Shown piece after piece: positions 38,842 through 45,921 of a DNA stretch of 55,352 nucleotides (positions are counted from its first letter, which is position 1; each line of letters opens with the position of its first letter). Source of the stretch: Nostoc sp. NMS8 (GTDB lineage Bacteria > Cyanobacteriota > Cyanobacteriia > Cyanobacteriales > Nostocaceae); NCBI RefSeq assembly GCF_017115045.1, contig NZ_JABXKK010000031.1, positions 1 to 55,352 on the forward strand, in the 5' to 3' direction. The notes beneath the pieces are model-generated. The model worked only from the letters and a program-made list of their open reading frames with translations. It searched no databases and was not told where the DNA came from. The position numbers and the translations under genes were made by a program.

Positions 38842-38904
38842 CGCAAAGGAAATCGCAGAGTAACGCGGAGGATGACTTTGCGTTACTCTACGATTTCCTT
38901 TGCG
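38842..38904. terminator. 25-bp imperfect inverted repeat after ccs1
   Basis: The arms are at 38842-38866 and 38880-38904, with one mismatch and a 13-nt loop (cores AGGAAATCGCAGAGTAACGC and GCGTTACTCTACGATTTCCT). It starts 11 bp after the ccs1 stop. There is no T-tract. It can act as an RNA hairpin between ccs1 and pstS. Confidence 0.6.
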
Positions 38905-38957
38905 TTTCAAAGTTATTTACAATTAATTAGAAAATTACTAGAGATATTTATTCAACA

Positions 38958-40055
38958 TTGGAACAAAAGATTTCTATATCTGCTCAACTTCAATTTAAAG
39001 GACGCGTTTACCTTTTACCCCTAATCGCTATCTTGTTAAATATCACTTCTTGCACTGCGAATAATCGAAACATCAAACATATCTCTCTCGTTGGTGCTGG
39101 GGCGAGTTTTCCTGCACCTTTGTATGAGCGCTGGCTTGCAGATTATAACCAGCAACATCCTGATGTACAAATTAACTATCAAGCTATAGGGAGCAGTGCT
39201 GGAGTGCAACAACTCATTGAAGGTACTGTGGACTTTGCAGCTAGTGATGTGGGAATTACAAATGAACAAGCAGCCAAAATCAAACGGGGAGTGATTGCTT
39301 TACCTCTAACTGCTGGTTCTATTGTGTTGGCTTATAACCTCAAACCAGTTGCACAGCCGTCGCCTCAAGTCAATGTGCCAACTGCTCTCAGGCTACCACG
39401 CCAAGTTTACGTTGATATCTTTCTCGGAAAAGTTACAAATTGGAATCATCCTAGAATAGCCGCAGCTAATCCAGGAGTAAGTTTACCCGATTTACCGATT
39501 CAGGTTGTACACCGAACTGATGGTAGTGGGACTACAAGCGTGTTAACGCAACACCTAAGCGCCATAAGTCCAGAATGGAAAAGCAAAGTTGGGGCTGGTA
39601 AATCTGTAGCATGGCGAGTAGGAATTGGTGGAAAAGGTAACGAAGGTGTTACCGCCCTAATTCAGCAAATACCAGGATCAATTGGCTATGTAGAGTACAT
39701 TTACGCCAAACAAAATAAACTTCCTGTGGCTGCTTTAGAAAATAAATCTGGTAATTATATTACGCCGACACCAAAATCTGTAGCTCAAACCTTAGAAGCA
39801 GTGAAATTACCAGATGATAACCTAATTGCTTTTATCACCGATTCTACCGATGCCCAATCTTATCCCATCGTTACTTACAGCTGGCTTTTAACTTATCAAC
39901 AATATCCAAACCGAGTCAAAGCTCAAGCGCTGAAAAACTTTGTTGATTGGGCGGTGATTGACGGGCAAAAATCCAGTTCGGAACTTGGGTATATTCCTTT
40001 GTCTAAAAAAGTTGTGCTTCAAGTGCAATCTGCGGCAAAGAAGATTGCCGATTAA
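38958..40055 (+). CDS. pstS: Phosphate ABC transporter substrate-binding protein PstS
   Basis: A 365-residue periplasmic phosphate-binding protein. The N-terminus has a lipoprotein signal (LLPLIAILLNITSC). Phosphate-binding motifs are visible: LVGAGASFPAPLYERW, YQAIGSSAGVQQLIEGTVDFAASD and HRTDGSGTTSVLTQHL. The length is usual. The first codon is TTG (38958-38960), and no ATG in frame before the signal peptide offers a better start. No pstC, pstA or pstB genes follow, so it is an orphan or accessory binding protein here. The following gene is on the opposite strand. Confidence 0.9.
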   Translation: MEQKISISAQLQFKGRVYLLPLIAILLNITSCTANNRNIKHISLVGAGASFPAPLYERWLADYNQQHPDVQINYQAIGSSAGVQQLIEGTVDFAASDVGITNEQAAKIKRGVIALPLTAGSIVLAYNLKPVAQPSPQVNVPTALRLPRQVYVDIFLGKVTNWNHPRIAAANPGVSLPDLPIQVVHRTDGSGTTSVLTQHLSAISPEWKSKVGAGKSVAWRVGIGGKGNEGVTALIQQIPGSIGYVEYIYAKQNKLPVAALENKSGNYITPTPKSVAQTLEAVKLPDDNLIAFITDSTDAQSYPIVTYSWLLTYQQYPNRVKAQALKNFVDWAVIDGQKSSSELGYIPLSKKVVLQVQSAAKKIAD

Positions 40056-40083
40056 TGTCATCAGCGCTCATCAGTGATGATAT

Positions 40084-40485
40084 TTACTTTTGGTGACGCA
40101 CTTCAACCACAGTATGTACATTACCGCGAGGCGTAAAATCTGCTTTCACCGTGACTTCCAACGGATCGCAAGCAGCCACAAAATCATCTAAAATTTGATT
40201 GGCAGATTCTTCGTGGGAAATGTAGCGATCGCGGTAACTGTTAATGTAAAGCTTAAGCGCCTTCAATTCTACTACCCGTTCATCAGGAATATATGTAACG
40301 TAAATTGTCGCAAAGTCAGGATAACCGGAAAACGGGCATTTGCAAGTAAATTCCGGCAAAGTGATGCTAATGTCATATCGCCTCCCCATACGCGGATTCG
40401 GAAAGGTAATTAGTTTACCTTCCGCAATGTCGCGTTCGCCATACTTCATTTCTTGGCTTGCCTGGAATACACTTTCATTAGTCAT
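40084..40485 (-). CDS. queF: NADPH-dependent 7-cyano-7-deazaguanine reductase QueF
   Basis: A 133-residue unimodular QueF, which reduces preQ0 to preQ1 in queuosine synthesis. The catalytic Cys50 and Asp57 lie in FTCKCPFSGYPDFATIY, and the NADPH/QueF motif is ELKALKLYINSYRDRYISHE. The start codon used (40483-40485) lies at the edge of a TAATGAC tandem repeat. Other ATGs in the repeat run into stops, so only this one or Met13 (MKYGERDIAEGKLITFPNP) can start the protein. Met13 is close to the common start of the family, so the first 12 residues may be dispensable. No preQ1 riboswitch was recognised upstream. Confidence 0.93.
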   Translation of the reverse strand: MTNESVFQASQEMKYGERDIAEGKLITFPNPRMGRRYDISITLPEFTCKCPFSGYPDFATIYVTYIPDERVVELKALKLYINSYRDRYISHEESANQILDDFVAACDPLEVTVKADFTPRGNVHTVVEVRHQK

Positions 40486-40519
40486 TAGTCATTAGTCATT
40501 AGTCATTTGTTATTAGTTA
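40476..40519. repeat. TCATTAG heptamer tandem repeat at the queF start
   Basis: Four near-perfect TCATTAG units, then diverged ones (TCATTTGT, TATTAGT). The last unit provides the queF start codon on the minus strand. Related runs occur at 44451-44490 and 44643-44676. Confidence 0.8.
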
Positions 40520-40577
40520 TTTTACTGATTTTTACGTCTTTTTAGTAATTTTATAACTCCTAACTCCTAACTCCCTC

Positions 40578-40979
40578 TCAATACTCTTCCTTCTCCCAAT
40601 CTGGACAACTCTCATCTTCACAACCGTGGGGATGCATACCACAGACTAACAAATTACCACCATATACTTGCCCGTGGTAATGACTACAACCGATGCAGGC
40701 GGGATTTTTTTCGGCTGTGGGTTCAACTAAATAAGGAAAACCCGGATCTACATCTGCAACAATGTCTTCTAATTCCCAGTAAGCTTCCATCATTGGTTCA
40801 GCAAAATCCTGCAAATACTGATCGACTTCAGTAACAATGTTATTGTGTACTTGCTCGGTCACTTCTTCCGTTAGCTCAAAAAATGCGTCTACCACTTCAC
40901 TCATTCCCAGGAAGAAACGCTCTACTTCTTCAGCCACGATTTCAACGATTTCTGCTAAATCTTTTTGCCACTGTTCCAT
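40578..40979 (-). CDS. Hypothetical protein with helical N-terminus and Cys/His cluster
   Basis: A 133-residue protein, recognised only as a cyanobacterial-type hypothetical. Residues 1-75 are acidic amphipathic helix (QKDLAEIVEIVAEEVERFFLGMSEVVDAFFELTEEV). The C-terminus has a compact metal-site pattern: ACIGCSHYHGQ, LLVCGMHPHGC and ESCPDW, with five Cys and several His, suggesting a bound zinc or iron-sulfur centre. The ATG at 40979 was chosen because the helix starts there (MEQWQKDLAE) and AAAGGTG lies just upstream. The open frame continues to 41057 without resemblance to protein. Its function is unknown. Confidence 0.7.
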   Translation of the reverse strand: MEQWQKDLAEIVEIVAEEVERFFLGMSEVVDAFFELTEEVTEQVHNNIVTEVDQYLQDFAEPMMEAYWELEDIVADVDPGFPYLVEPTAEKNPACIGCSHYHGQVYGGNLLVCGMHPHGCEDESCPDWEKEEY

Positions 40980-41131
40980 AAACTTGACACCTTTGCAGGC
41001 TATAAACAGGACGCTTTGTGTTATCTGGCTTGAAGCACTAAAATACACACTAGGCAATGTATCTTATCAAGTTTTTATCAGAAGTGTCATCTCAAAATGC
41101 CACTTATTAATGATATACCGAGGAAAGAATT

Positions 41132-41518
41132 CTATTGATCGCGTTGCAATCGTTTTAACTCGTCTTGTAGATTTAGTACTTCTTGGCGTAATTTATCTAC
41201 ATTCTCATCATTTGATGTCTCTTTCACCGTTGGCTCTTCGTCTTCCTCTAAAATTTCAATTCGACGAGGTTCAGAAGGGGGTGTTTTTTCAGAGGTTTCA
41301 CCAGATGGTTGAGCCTGCTGGGCTTGCTTCATCATCTCTTCAACGAAGCGGCGGGCTTCTTCTGTGTTCATTTCGCCCTTTGCAACCATTTCATCTGCCA
41401 GTTTTTGGACTTGCGATCGCACTTGGGCTAATTTTCCCCCTGCTTTCTCACCTGCGTAAGAAGCTAATCCAACACCGAGGTAAAAAGCTTTTTGAACAAT
41501 ATCTCCAAAACCAGGCAT
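41132..41518 (-). CDS. Phasin-like small helical protein
   Basis: A 128-residue protein. The N-terminal part (IVQKAFYLGVGLASYAGEKAGGKLAQVRSQVQKLADEMVAKGEMNTEEARRFVEEMM) follows the pattern of phasin/PhaF-like and PhaI-type granule-associated proteins: a Gly/Ala hydrophobic start, then helix with a KGEMNTEEA turn. A disordered Pro/Glu linker and a C-terminal coiled coil (VDKLRQEVLNLQDELKRLQ) follow. In other bacteria such proteins coat polyhydroxyalkanoate granules or regulate assembly, but the same pattern occurs widely in organisms without PHA. The gene lies directly downstream of the SRP RNA. Confidence 0.7.
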   Translation of the reverse strand: MPGFGDIVQKAFYLGVGLASYAGEKAGGKLAQVRSQVQKLADEMVAKGEMNTEEARRFVEEMMKQAQQAQPSGETSEKTPPSEPRRIEILEEDEEPTVKETSNDENVDKLRQEVLNLQDELKRLQRDQ

Positions 41519-41540
41519 TGTTGCTGAAGGCTCCTACAAA

Positions 41541-41637
41541 TAGGGCGACCCGGAGACTACGCCTACCACAAGCCTCCCGTGTTGCTGCTACCTTCCGGTT
41601 CTGACAAGATTTGGGTGTTGCGATCGCATAGATCCAG
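41541..41637 (-). ncRNA. ffs: Signal recognition particle RNA, small bacterial type (4.5S-like)
   Basis: On the minus strand the sequence GTCAGAACCGGAAGGTAGCAGC (complement of 41584-41605) matches the universally conserved apical domain of SRP RNA (in E. coli GTCAGGTCCGGAAGGAAGCAGC). The 3' half then reads ACACGGGAGGCTTGTGGTAGG and on to TCTCCGGGTCGCCC. The 5' half before the tip includes ATGCGATCGCAACACCC. The length of about 97 nt fits the small bacterial class. The ends were set by eye and may be off by about 10 nt. This RNA pairs with Ffh to target membrane proteins. Confidence 0.9.
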
Positions 41638-41677
41638 GTCTTCTAAAAGCATAACATGAAAAGTCAGTAAGTGTGTG

Positions 41678-41944
41678 TTATTCCATAACAATTCGCCATT
41701 CATAAAGCTGATAGTTGACGCAACCGTGTTGCACCAAAGGATCGTCAGCCACAATCGCTTCTGCTTCCTGCTTTGAAGCTGCCTCAAACAGCAACATGCC
41801 GCCTCTTTGCTCCGCCCAATAACCTGTTCGCGCTTTGTGTCCTTTAGCAATTAAGTCCTGAATGTAGGCTTTGTGAGCAGGTACATATTGGTCAAAGGTA
41901 GGTTTATCGACTTTCCCTTCCTCAATTTTTACAAACCACGGCAT
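41678..41944 (-). CDS. YCII-related domain protein
   Basis: An 88-residue single-domain protein of the YciI family (dimeric ferredoxin-like fold). Typical features are MPWFVKIEEGKVDKPTFDQYVPAHKAYIQDLIAKG, then GYWAEQRGGMLLFEAASKQEAEAIVADDPLVQHGCVNYQLYEW, including the DDP motif. The family includes enzymes with a His-Asp pair (here His of PAHKAY and Asp of ADDP), but most members have no assigned reaction. The ATG at 41944 was chosen since the domain starts there. It lies just upstream of the SRP RNA on the same strand. Confidence 0.85.
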   Translation of the reverse strand: MPWFVKIEEGKVDKPTFDQYVPAHKAYIQDLIAKGHKARTGYWAEQRGGMLLFEAASKQEAEAIVADDPLVQHGCVNYQLYEWRIVME

Positions 41945-42019
41945 TAGCTTCTTAACTCCAGTTGCAACAAACATCCTGCTTTAGTTATGACTGCTTTTGA
42001 GTAACATTTGAGTAGCATT

Positions 42020-42410
42020 TTGATCAAAAATCTGATTATTCTTGGTGCTTTTTACTAGCTCTTGTTGGTGCAATAATATCTGGCTGGATCGCATGGTAGG
42101 TTGCAAGAGACAGCAACTTGTTCAAAAGGCTGTTTCGGAGGCAGAAAAGTCTGTCAATGAAAAACGAGACTTTGACCACCTTGTTAGAAATCGATCCGAG
42201 ATTTCAAAAAATATTGCTTACGGCCTTGAGGATATTGAGGATCAGATTAATGCAGTCGCTAACGAATTGCGAGAAATCAAAGCGTTAGAGCAATTGCATA
42301 TTAATATGTAACAAATAATACAAATTAATCTCATTCAATACGGTTTTCTGGAAAATCGGGTTAAAGAGTTAGAGCGCTGGCAAGCCGAATCGTGCGATCG
42401 CACTTCCTAA
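42020..42410 (+). pseudogene. Decayed membrane-anchored coiled-coil gene
   Basis: Three adjacent frame segments read like parts of one protein: LIKNLIILGAF (frame from 42020), LLALVGAIISGWIAW (from about 42052 to 42096, one frame back), then CKRQQLVQKAVSEAEKSVNEKRDFDHL and on (to 42311, a further frame back). A hydrophobic anchor followed by a charged coiled coil is sensible. Each change fits a single missing base. After a stop at 42309-42311 the same frame continues as QYGFLENRVKELERWQAE to 42408-42410. Two 1-base deletions and one nonsense change would thus be needed, so this is probably a pseudogene. The third segment alone (ATG 42093 to 42311, 72 codons) could still be expressed. Confidence 0.5.
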
Positions 42411-42435
42411 CCCTCTGGGGATTGATGTCTAGCTC

Positions 42436-42708
42436 TTAATTTTGATTGCTTATCCCATTATGGCTGCCAATGACTCGATGGCTGACAAATGGGAACAGTC
42501 TGCGGTAAGACCAATGCATACTTAGAAAAATCAGACTTACCAAGGTTAGCAGCATGACGCCCAGAATCGTTGTATATGCCTTCGTGTGCCGCCAAAATCT
42601 ATTTGCACTTAGTTGCACAACCTTCCACAGACTGCCTATATCAACGCTTTCGGTATCGTGAATGGTGATTGGTAAGGATGCTGCTGTGCTTTGTTGTGCA
42701 AGTGTCAT
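42436..42708 (-). CDS. Small single-pass membrane protein, hypothetical
   Basis: A 90-residue protein. It has a polar N-terminus (MTLAQQSTAASLPITIHDTESVDIGSLWKVVQLS), one strong hydrophobic segment (AYTTILGVMLLTLVSLIFLSMHW, about residues 43-65) and a short basic tail. The start ATG at 42708 has AAGGAG at a good distance; the frame continues upstream without a good start. Its function is unknown. It is divergent from the KDPG aldolase gene. Confidence 0.65.
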   Translation of the reverse strand: MTLAQQSTAASLPITIHDTESVDIGSLWKVVQLSANRFWRHTKAYTTILGVMLLTLVSLIFLSMHWSYRRLFPFVSHRVIGSHNGISNQN

Positions 42709-42918
42709 TTTAATTACTCCTTTAGACCCAAACGCTGGGGTATTTAATTTTAAGTACGGTAAGTCGATAGATTTACTGTTATTTATATCTAATATCTCAT
42801 AGCTTGATGCAAGAAGCAAGTTTTAAGGGAATGGGGCATTGGGCATTAGTATTGAAAATTAGGTATTTACTAGAGTTACAACTATTCTCTAGTCCCCAAT
42901 CCCCAGTCCCCAGTCAAA

Positions 42919-43551
42919 ATGCCTAATCAAATTTGGTTATCACAGTTGCAAAAACACAAAGCGATCGCAGTCATCCGCGCCCCTAAAATCGAAGTGGGAG
43001 AGCAAATGGCAATGGCTGTAGCATCTGGGGGAATGCAGCTAATTGAAATTACCTGGAATAGCGATCGCGCTGGGGAATTAATTAGTCAACTACGTTCGGA
43101 ATTACCAGCCTGTATCATTGGCACTGGTACGCTATTCAATGTGCAGCAGCTACAAGATGCGATCGCATTTGGGGCGCAATTCCTCTTTACACCCCATATT
43201 GATCCGGCAATGATTCAAGCAGCACAAGAAAAGAATGTGCCCATTATACCAGGAGCATTAACACCTACAGAAATTGTTACCGCCTGGAGTCAGGGCGCTA
43301 GTTGTGTAAAAGTGTTTCCCGTACAAGCAGTAGGAGGGGCTGATTATATCAGAAATTTGCAAGGGCCACTAGGTCAGATTCCCTTAATTCCAACTGGCGG
43401 TGTCACTCTGGAAAATGCCAAAGAATTTTTGCAAGCCGGAGCGATCGCTGTCGGTTTGAGCGGTGAATTATTTCCCAAAAAGCTTGTCACAGAAGGAAAT
43501 TGGCAAGCGATCGCAACTCAGGCAAAAAACCTTATGCAACAGTTAGGTTAA
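42919..43551 (+). CDS. eda: KDPG/KHG aldolase
   Basis: A 210-residue class I aldolase, which splits 2-keto-3-deoxy-6-phosphogluconate into pyruvate and glyceraldehyde 3-phosphate (Entner-Doudoroff). The Schiff-base lysine is Lys131 (ASCVKVFPVQAVGG) and the general acid/base Glu43 lies in LIEITWNSD. GTGTLFNVQQL and LIPTGGVTLENAKEFLQAGAIAVGLSGEL are also typical. The length is normal. The substrate could be KDPG or 4-hydroxy-2-oxoglutarate. The ATG is preceded by a CCCAATCCCCAGTCCCCAGTC tandem repeat (about 42893-42915) instead of a purine-rich ribosome-binding site. Confidence 0.9.
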   Translation: MPNQIWLSQLQKHKAIAVIRAPKIEVGEQMAMAVASGGMQLIEITWNSDRAGELISQLRSELPACIIGTGTLFNVQQLQDAIAFGAQFLFTPHIDPAMIQAAQEKNVPIIPGALTPTEIVTAWSQGASCVKVFPVQAVGGADYIRNLQGPLGQIPLIPTGGVTLENAKEFLQAGAIAVGLSGELFPKKLVTEGNWQAIATQAKNLMQQLG

Positions 43552-43664
43552 CTTAGAATCAAATCATCAAAAATTCACGTCTATTAAAGTAATAGATATG
43601 GAAATAAACGTGAAACCTGATAAGTTTCTCAAGACCCCATAATTTGAGTGTAAGTGTATCTAAA

Positions 43665-44180
43665 ATGAAAAGACTGATTTATGCTGACTGGGTGCGTCGC
43701 TTACAAATACTCCTCACTGGTACAGCACTGTCCTTAAGTGTTTTTACTACTACTGGAACGAGTCAAGTTTGGGCGAATTCCAAAGATAAAGTGATTGCAC
43801 AAACAATCCAGACATTACAACAATCGGATCAGCGCTGGATTCAAATTAATCTTTCAAAGCAACGATTAATCGCTTGGGAAGGTGACAAAGTAGTTTATGG
43901 AAGTGCTATTTCCTCTGGTAAAAAAGCTACTCCCACTCTTGTTGGTACTTTTAAGGTTCAATCTAAGTTCAAAACTACGCGAATGCAGGGAGAAAACTAT
44001 AATGTTCCCAACGTTCCTTATGCGATGTTTTATCAGGGTAATTACGCTATTCACGGAGCATACTGGCATAAGAGATTTGGCACTCCAGTGAGCCACGGCT
44101 GTGTGAATATCGCACCCAAACATGCAAAATGGCTATTTCAGTGGGCATCAGTAGGTACACCAATAGTCATCCAGAAATAG
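43665..44180 (+). CDS. L,D-transpeptidase (YkuD domain), copy 1
   Basis: A 171-residue secreted enzyme that makes 3-3 crosslinks in peptidoglycan or attaches proteins to it. Residues 1-37 form a signal peptide (ILLTGTALSLSVF, cleavage after VWA). The YkuD domain has a complete active site: His130 (YAIHGAYWH), then SHGCVN with His144 and Cys146. It has 30 or more residues in common, in order, with the second copy at 44792, including [18 protein letters not shown], so the two are recent paralogues. The ATG at 43665 was chosen over a TTG 21 bases upstream. Confidence 0.9.
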   Translation: MKRLIYADWVRRLQILLTGTALSLSVFTTTGTSQVWANSKDKVIAQTIQTLQQSDQRWIQINLSKQRLIAWEGDKVVYGSAISSGKKATPTLVGTFKVQSKFKTTRMQGENYNVPNVPYAMFYQGNYAIHGAYWHKRFGTPVSHGCVNIAPKHAKWLFQWASVGTPIVIQK

Positions 44181-44246
44181 TAGGTGAAGTAGGCAGAAGG
44201 CAATTTAGGTAAAATCATAAATAACAAAAAATCAAGACAATTAAGT

Positions 44247-44276
44247 GATTCCCAGCAAGATTTTATGCTGGGAATC
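44247..44276. terminator. Hairpin after the first L,D-transpeptidase gene
   Basis: Perfect 11-bp arms GATTCCCAGCA (44247-44257) and TGCTGGGAATC (44266-44276) with an 8-nt loop, 66 bp after the stop codon. It is followed by TTCGGAG and not by a T-run, so it is a plausible but weak terminator. Confidence 0.55.
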
Positions 44277-44450
44277 TTCGGAGTCGGAATTACTGAATTT
44301 GAAATAAAATACAGAAGAGGGTATTCAACGATTTACCCAAAAAATAAGTGTAAATCCTGACAATTTCTCTGTGGAATTAAAAATGCAAAGATGAATTAGG
44401 GAAAACTTTGCATTTAGACACTTAAATGACAGATTTTTTGTAAAGGTTGT

Positions 44451-44490
44451 CATTGGTAATTGGTCATTAGTCATTAATCATTGCTCATTA
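44451..44490. repeat. TCATTAG-type heptamer repeat, left of MITE copy 4
   Basis: Diverged TCATTAG/TCATTAA units lie directly before the MITE-like element. The element appears to have inserted next to, or into, a larger tract whose complement resumes at 44643. Confidence 0.65.
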
Positions 44491-44495
44491 TGTAA

Positions 44496-44618
44496 GGGAC
44501 TTACAAATAAAAAAATATTCAATTAACTCTTGTAGGGTGGGCGACACGAGAGCCATATCAACTGGGCACTCATGTTGCCCACTCCACGATATTGAATAAT
44601 TTATTTCTTGGAGTTCCC
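44496..44618 (+). mobile_element. MITE-like element, copy 4 (123 bp)
   Basis: The left end is GGGACTTACAAATAAA and the right end is TTATTTCTTGGAGTTCCC. Flanking TAA occurs at 44493-44495 and 44619-44621. The internal GGGTGGGC ... GCCCAC arms are intact. It lies between the two L,D-transpeptidase genes. Confidence 0.75.
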
Positions 44619-44642
44619 TAACCAAGAATAAATGATAAAGGG

Positions 44643-44676
44643 CAAATGACAAATGACTAATGACTAATGACAAATA
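44643..44676. repeat. CTAATGA-type heptamer repeat, right of MITE copy 4
   Basis: Tandem ATGACTA/ATGACAA units, reverse complement to the tract at 44451-44490. Together they form a long inverted repeat around the MITE-like element. Confidence 0.65.
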
Positions 44677-44791
44677 AAAGATGAATTGCGTAAATCCTCC
44701 ACAGAAAGCGAGTAGTCACTCTGGAAATTTGTCATGTTCCAGAAAATTACTTCACTTCATGATTTTTGCGTAGTTTAGAAGATGAGACATA

Positions 44792-45310
44792 ATGCAAACT
44801 TGGATTCGTAGTGGTGGGATTCGTTCTTCTGGAACTTTTTTTACAGGCGTGGCGCTGATAGTGGTGACTTTATTCTCTTGGTCATCACCGTTAACAGGTA
44901 CACCAAACTCGACCACAGCAACAGCTACGTCAGTCGATCAAAACAGCACTAATAATATTAACCGCTGGATTGAAATTGACTTGTCAGAGCAACGTTTACG
45001 TGCATGGGAAGGTAATAAACTTGTTCATTCATACCGCATTTCTGGAGGTAAGCGATCAACTCCCACACCAATAGGTAGATTTCGGATTAATTCTAAGTAT
45101 CGTACTCACCGGATGCGAGGCAGGGACTATAATATCCCTGATGTTCCTTACACAATGTATTTCTACAGAGGGTATGCCATCCATGGCGCTTACTGGCATA
45201 AGCGTTTTGGAACTCCAGTGAGCCACGGTTGCGTAAATTTACCTGTTAAGCAAGCTCGCGATCTTTACAACTGGGCTTCAACCGGAACTTTAGTAGTGGT
45301 GCAGAAATAA
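44792..45310 (+). CDS. L,D-transpeptidase (YkuD domain), copy 2
   Basis: A 172-residue secreted L,D-transpeptidase paralogous to the one at 43665. The N-terminus holds a hydrophobic signal ([16 protein letters not shown]) and a Thr/Ser-rich linker. The YkuD domain active site is complete: His131 (YAIHGAYWH), His145 and Cys147 in SHGCVN. Compared with copy 1, Lys/Gln positions are often Arg (for example [18 protein letters not shown] against FKTTRMQGENYNVPNVPY). The two lie 611 bp apart in the same direction, separated by a hairpin, tandem repeats and a MITE-like element, so they are probably transcribed separately. Confidence 0.9.
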   Translation: MQTWIRSGGIRSSGTFFTGVALIVVTLFSWSSPLTGTPNSTTATATSVDQNSTNNINRWIEIDLSEQRLRAWEGNKLVHSYRISGGKRSTPTPIGRFRINSKYRTHRMRGRDYNIPDVPYTMYFYRGYAIHGAYWHKRFGTPVSHGCVNLPVKQARDLYNWASTGTLVVVQK

Positions 45311-45402
45311 TTCGTAATTCCTAATTCGTTATTAAGAATTTCAATTACGAATTATCGTGATGATGAATTGATCGTTAGTACAATTCTAATCTTGATGTGT
45401 GG

Positions 45403-45433
45403 ACAGGTGCGTTCATGGAGTGAACGTACCTGT
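45403..45433. repeat. 13-bp hairpin in the upstream region of the Uma2 gene
   Basis: Arms ACAGGTGCGTTCA (45403-45415) and TGAACGTACCTGT (45421-45433) pair with one G-U wobble and a 5-nt loop. It lies about 50 bp before the Uma2 start. The function is unknown; it may be a dispersed repeat. Confidence 0.45.
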
Positions 45434-45483
45434 AAACATATACTGGTAGACTCAAAAATACATTTTCGAGGGATTCAGGAGCT

Positions 45484-45906
45484 ATGAGCGGCATAATAAC
45501 TCAAACTCTCACATTGGAAGAGTTTCTGAAGCTCCCAGAAACAAAGCCTGTGAGTGAATATATTAACGGAAAGATTATTCAAAAGCCAATGCCAAAAGGG
45601 AGACACAGCCGCTTACAAGGCAAGCTCTGTGCTGTTGTTAATGAAGTCACGGAGAATCAGAAGATTGCCTATGGGTTTCCCGAATTACGATGTAGTTTTG
45701 GGGAGCGCTCAATTATACCTGATGTGGCTGTATTTCTGTGGAAACGCATACCGTTCACAGTTGATGATGAAGTACCTGATAATTTTGAACTTACACCAGA
45801 CTGGACGATTGAGATTCTCTCGCCAGAACAAAAACCCAATAAAGTAATTGGGAACATTCTTCACTGTCTGAAGTATGGCAGTCACCTGGGATGGTTTTAC
45901 GACTGA
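45484..45906 (+). pseudogene. Uma2-family endonuclease (DUF820), C-terminally truncated
   Basis: A 140-residue protein of the Uma2 (DUF820) family, very abundant in cyanobacteria and predicted to have a PD-(D/E)XK nuclease fold. The family features are TLEEFLKLPETKPVSEYINGKIIQKPMPKGRHSRLQ, then IIPDVAVFLW and DWTIEILSPEQ, with the Asp and Glu-x-Leu of the nuclease core (PDVAV, IEILS). Members usually have about 180-190 residues and continue after GW with a DPxDRSV-like strand. Here the frame ends at GWFYD, about 45 residues early, directly before the end of the Hsp70-like gene. The gene may be inactive, or it may be a short active form. Confidence 0.65.
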
Positions 45907-45921
45907 TGATGTGCATTATAT

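Noticed and set aside
40486..40577. Possible preQ1 riboswitch upstream of queF
   Set aside because: The region is only TCATTAG-type repeats and AT-rich sequence; no hairpin with an A-rich tail or preQ1 consensus was seen.
40837..41604. A 255-codon plus-strand ORF
   Set aside because: It is antisense to two credible minus-strand genes and to the SRP RNA; the translated sequence is Ser/Leu-rich without domain features.
41563..41850. A 95-codon ORF on the minus strand across the SRP RNA
   Set aside because: It runs through the SRP RNA and overlaps the YCII gene in another frame. Its composition (many Cys, Trp, Arg) is not protein-like.
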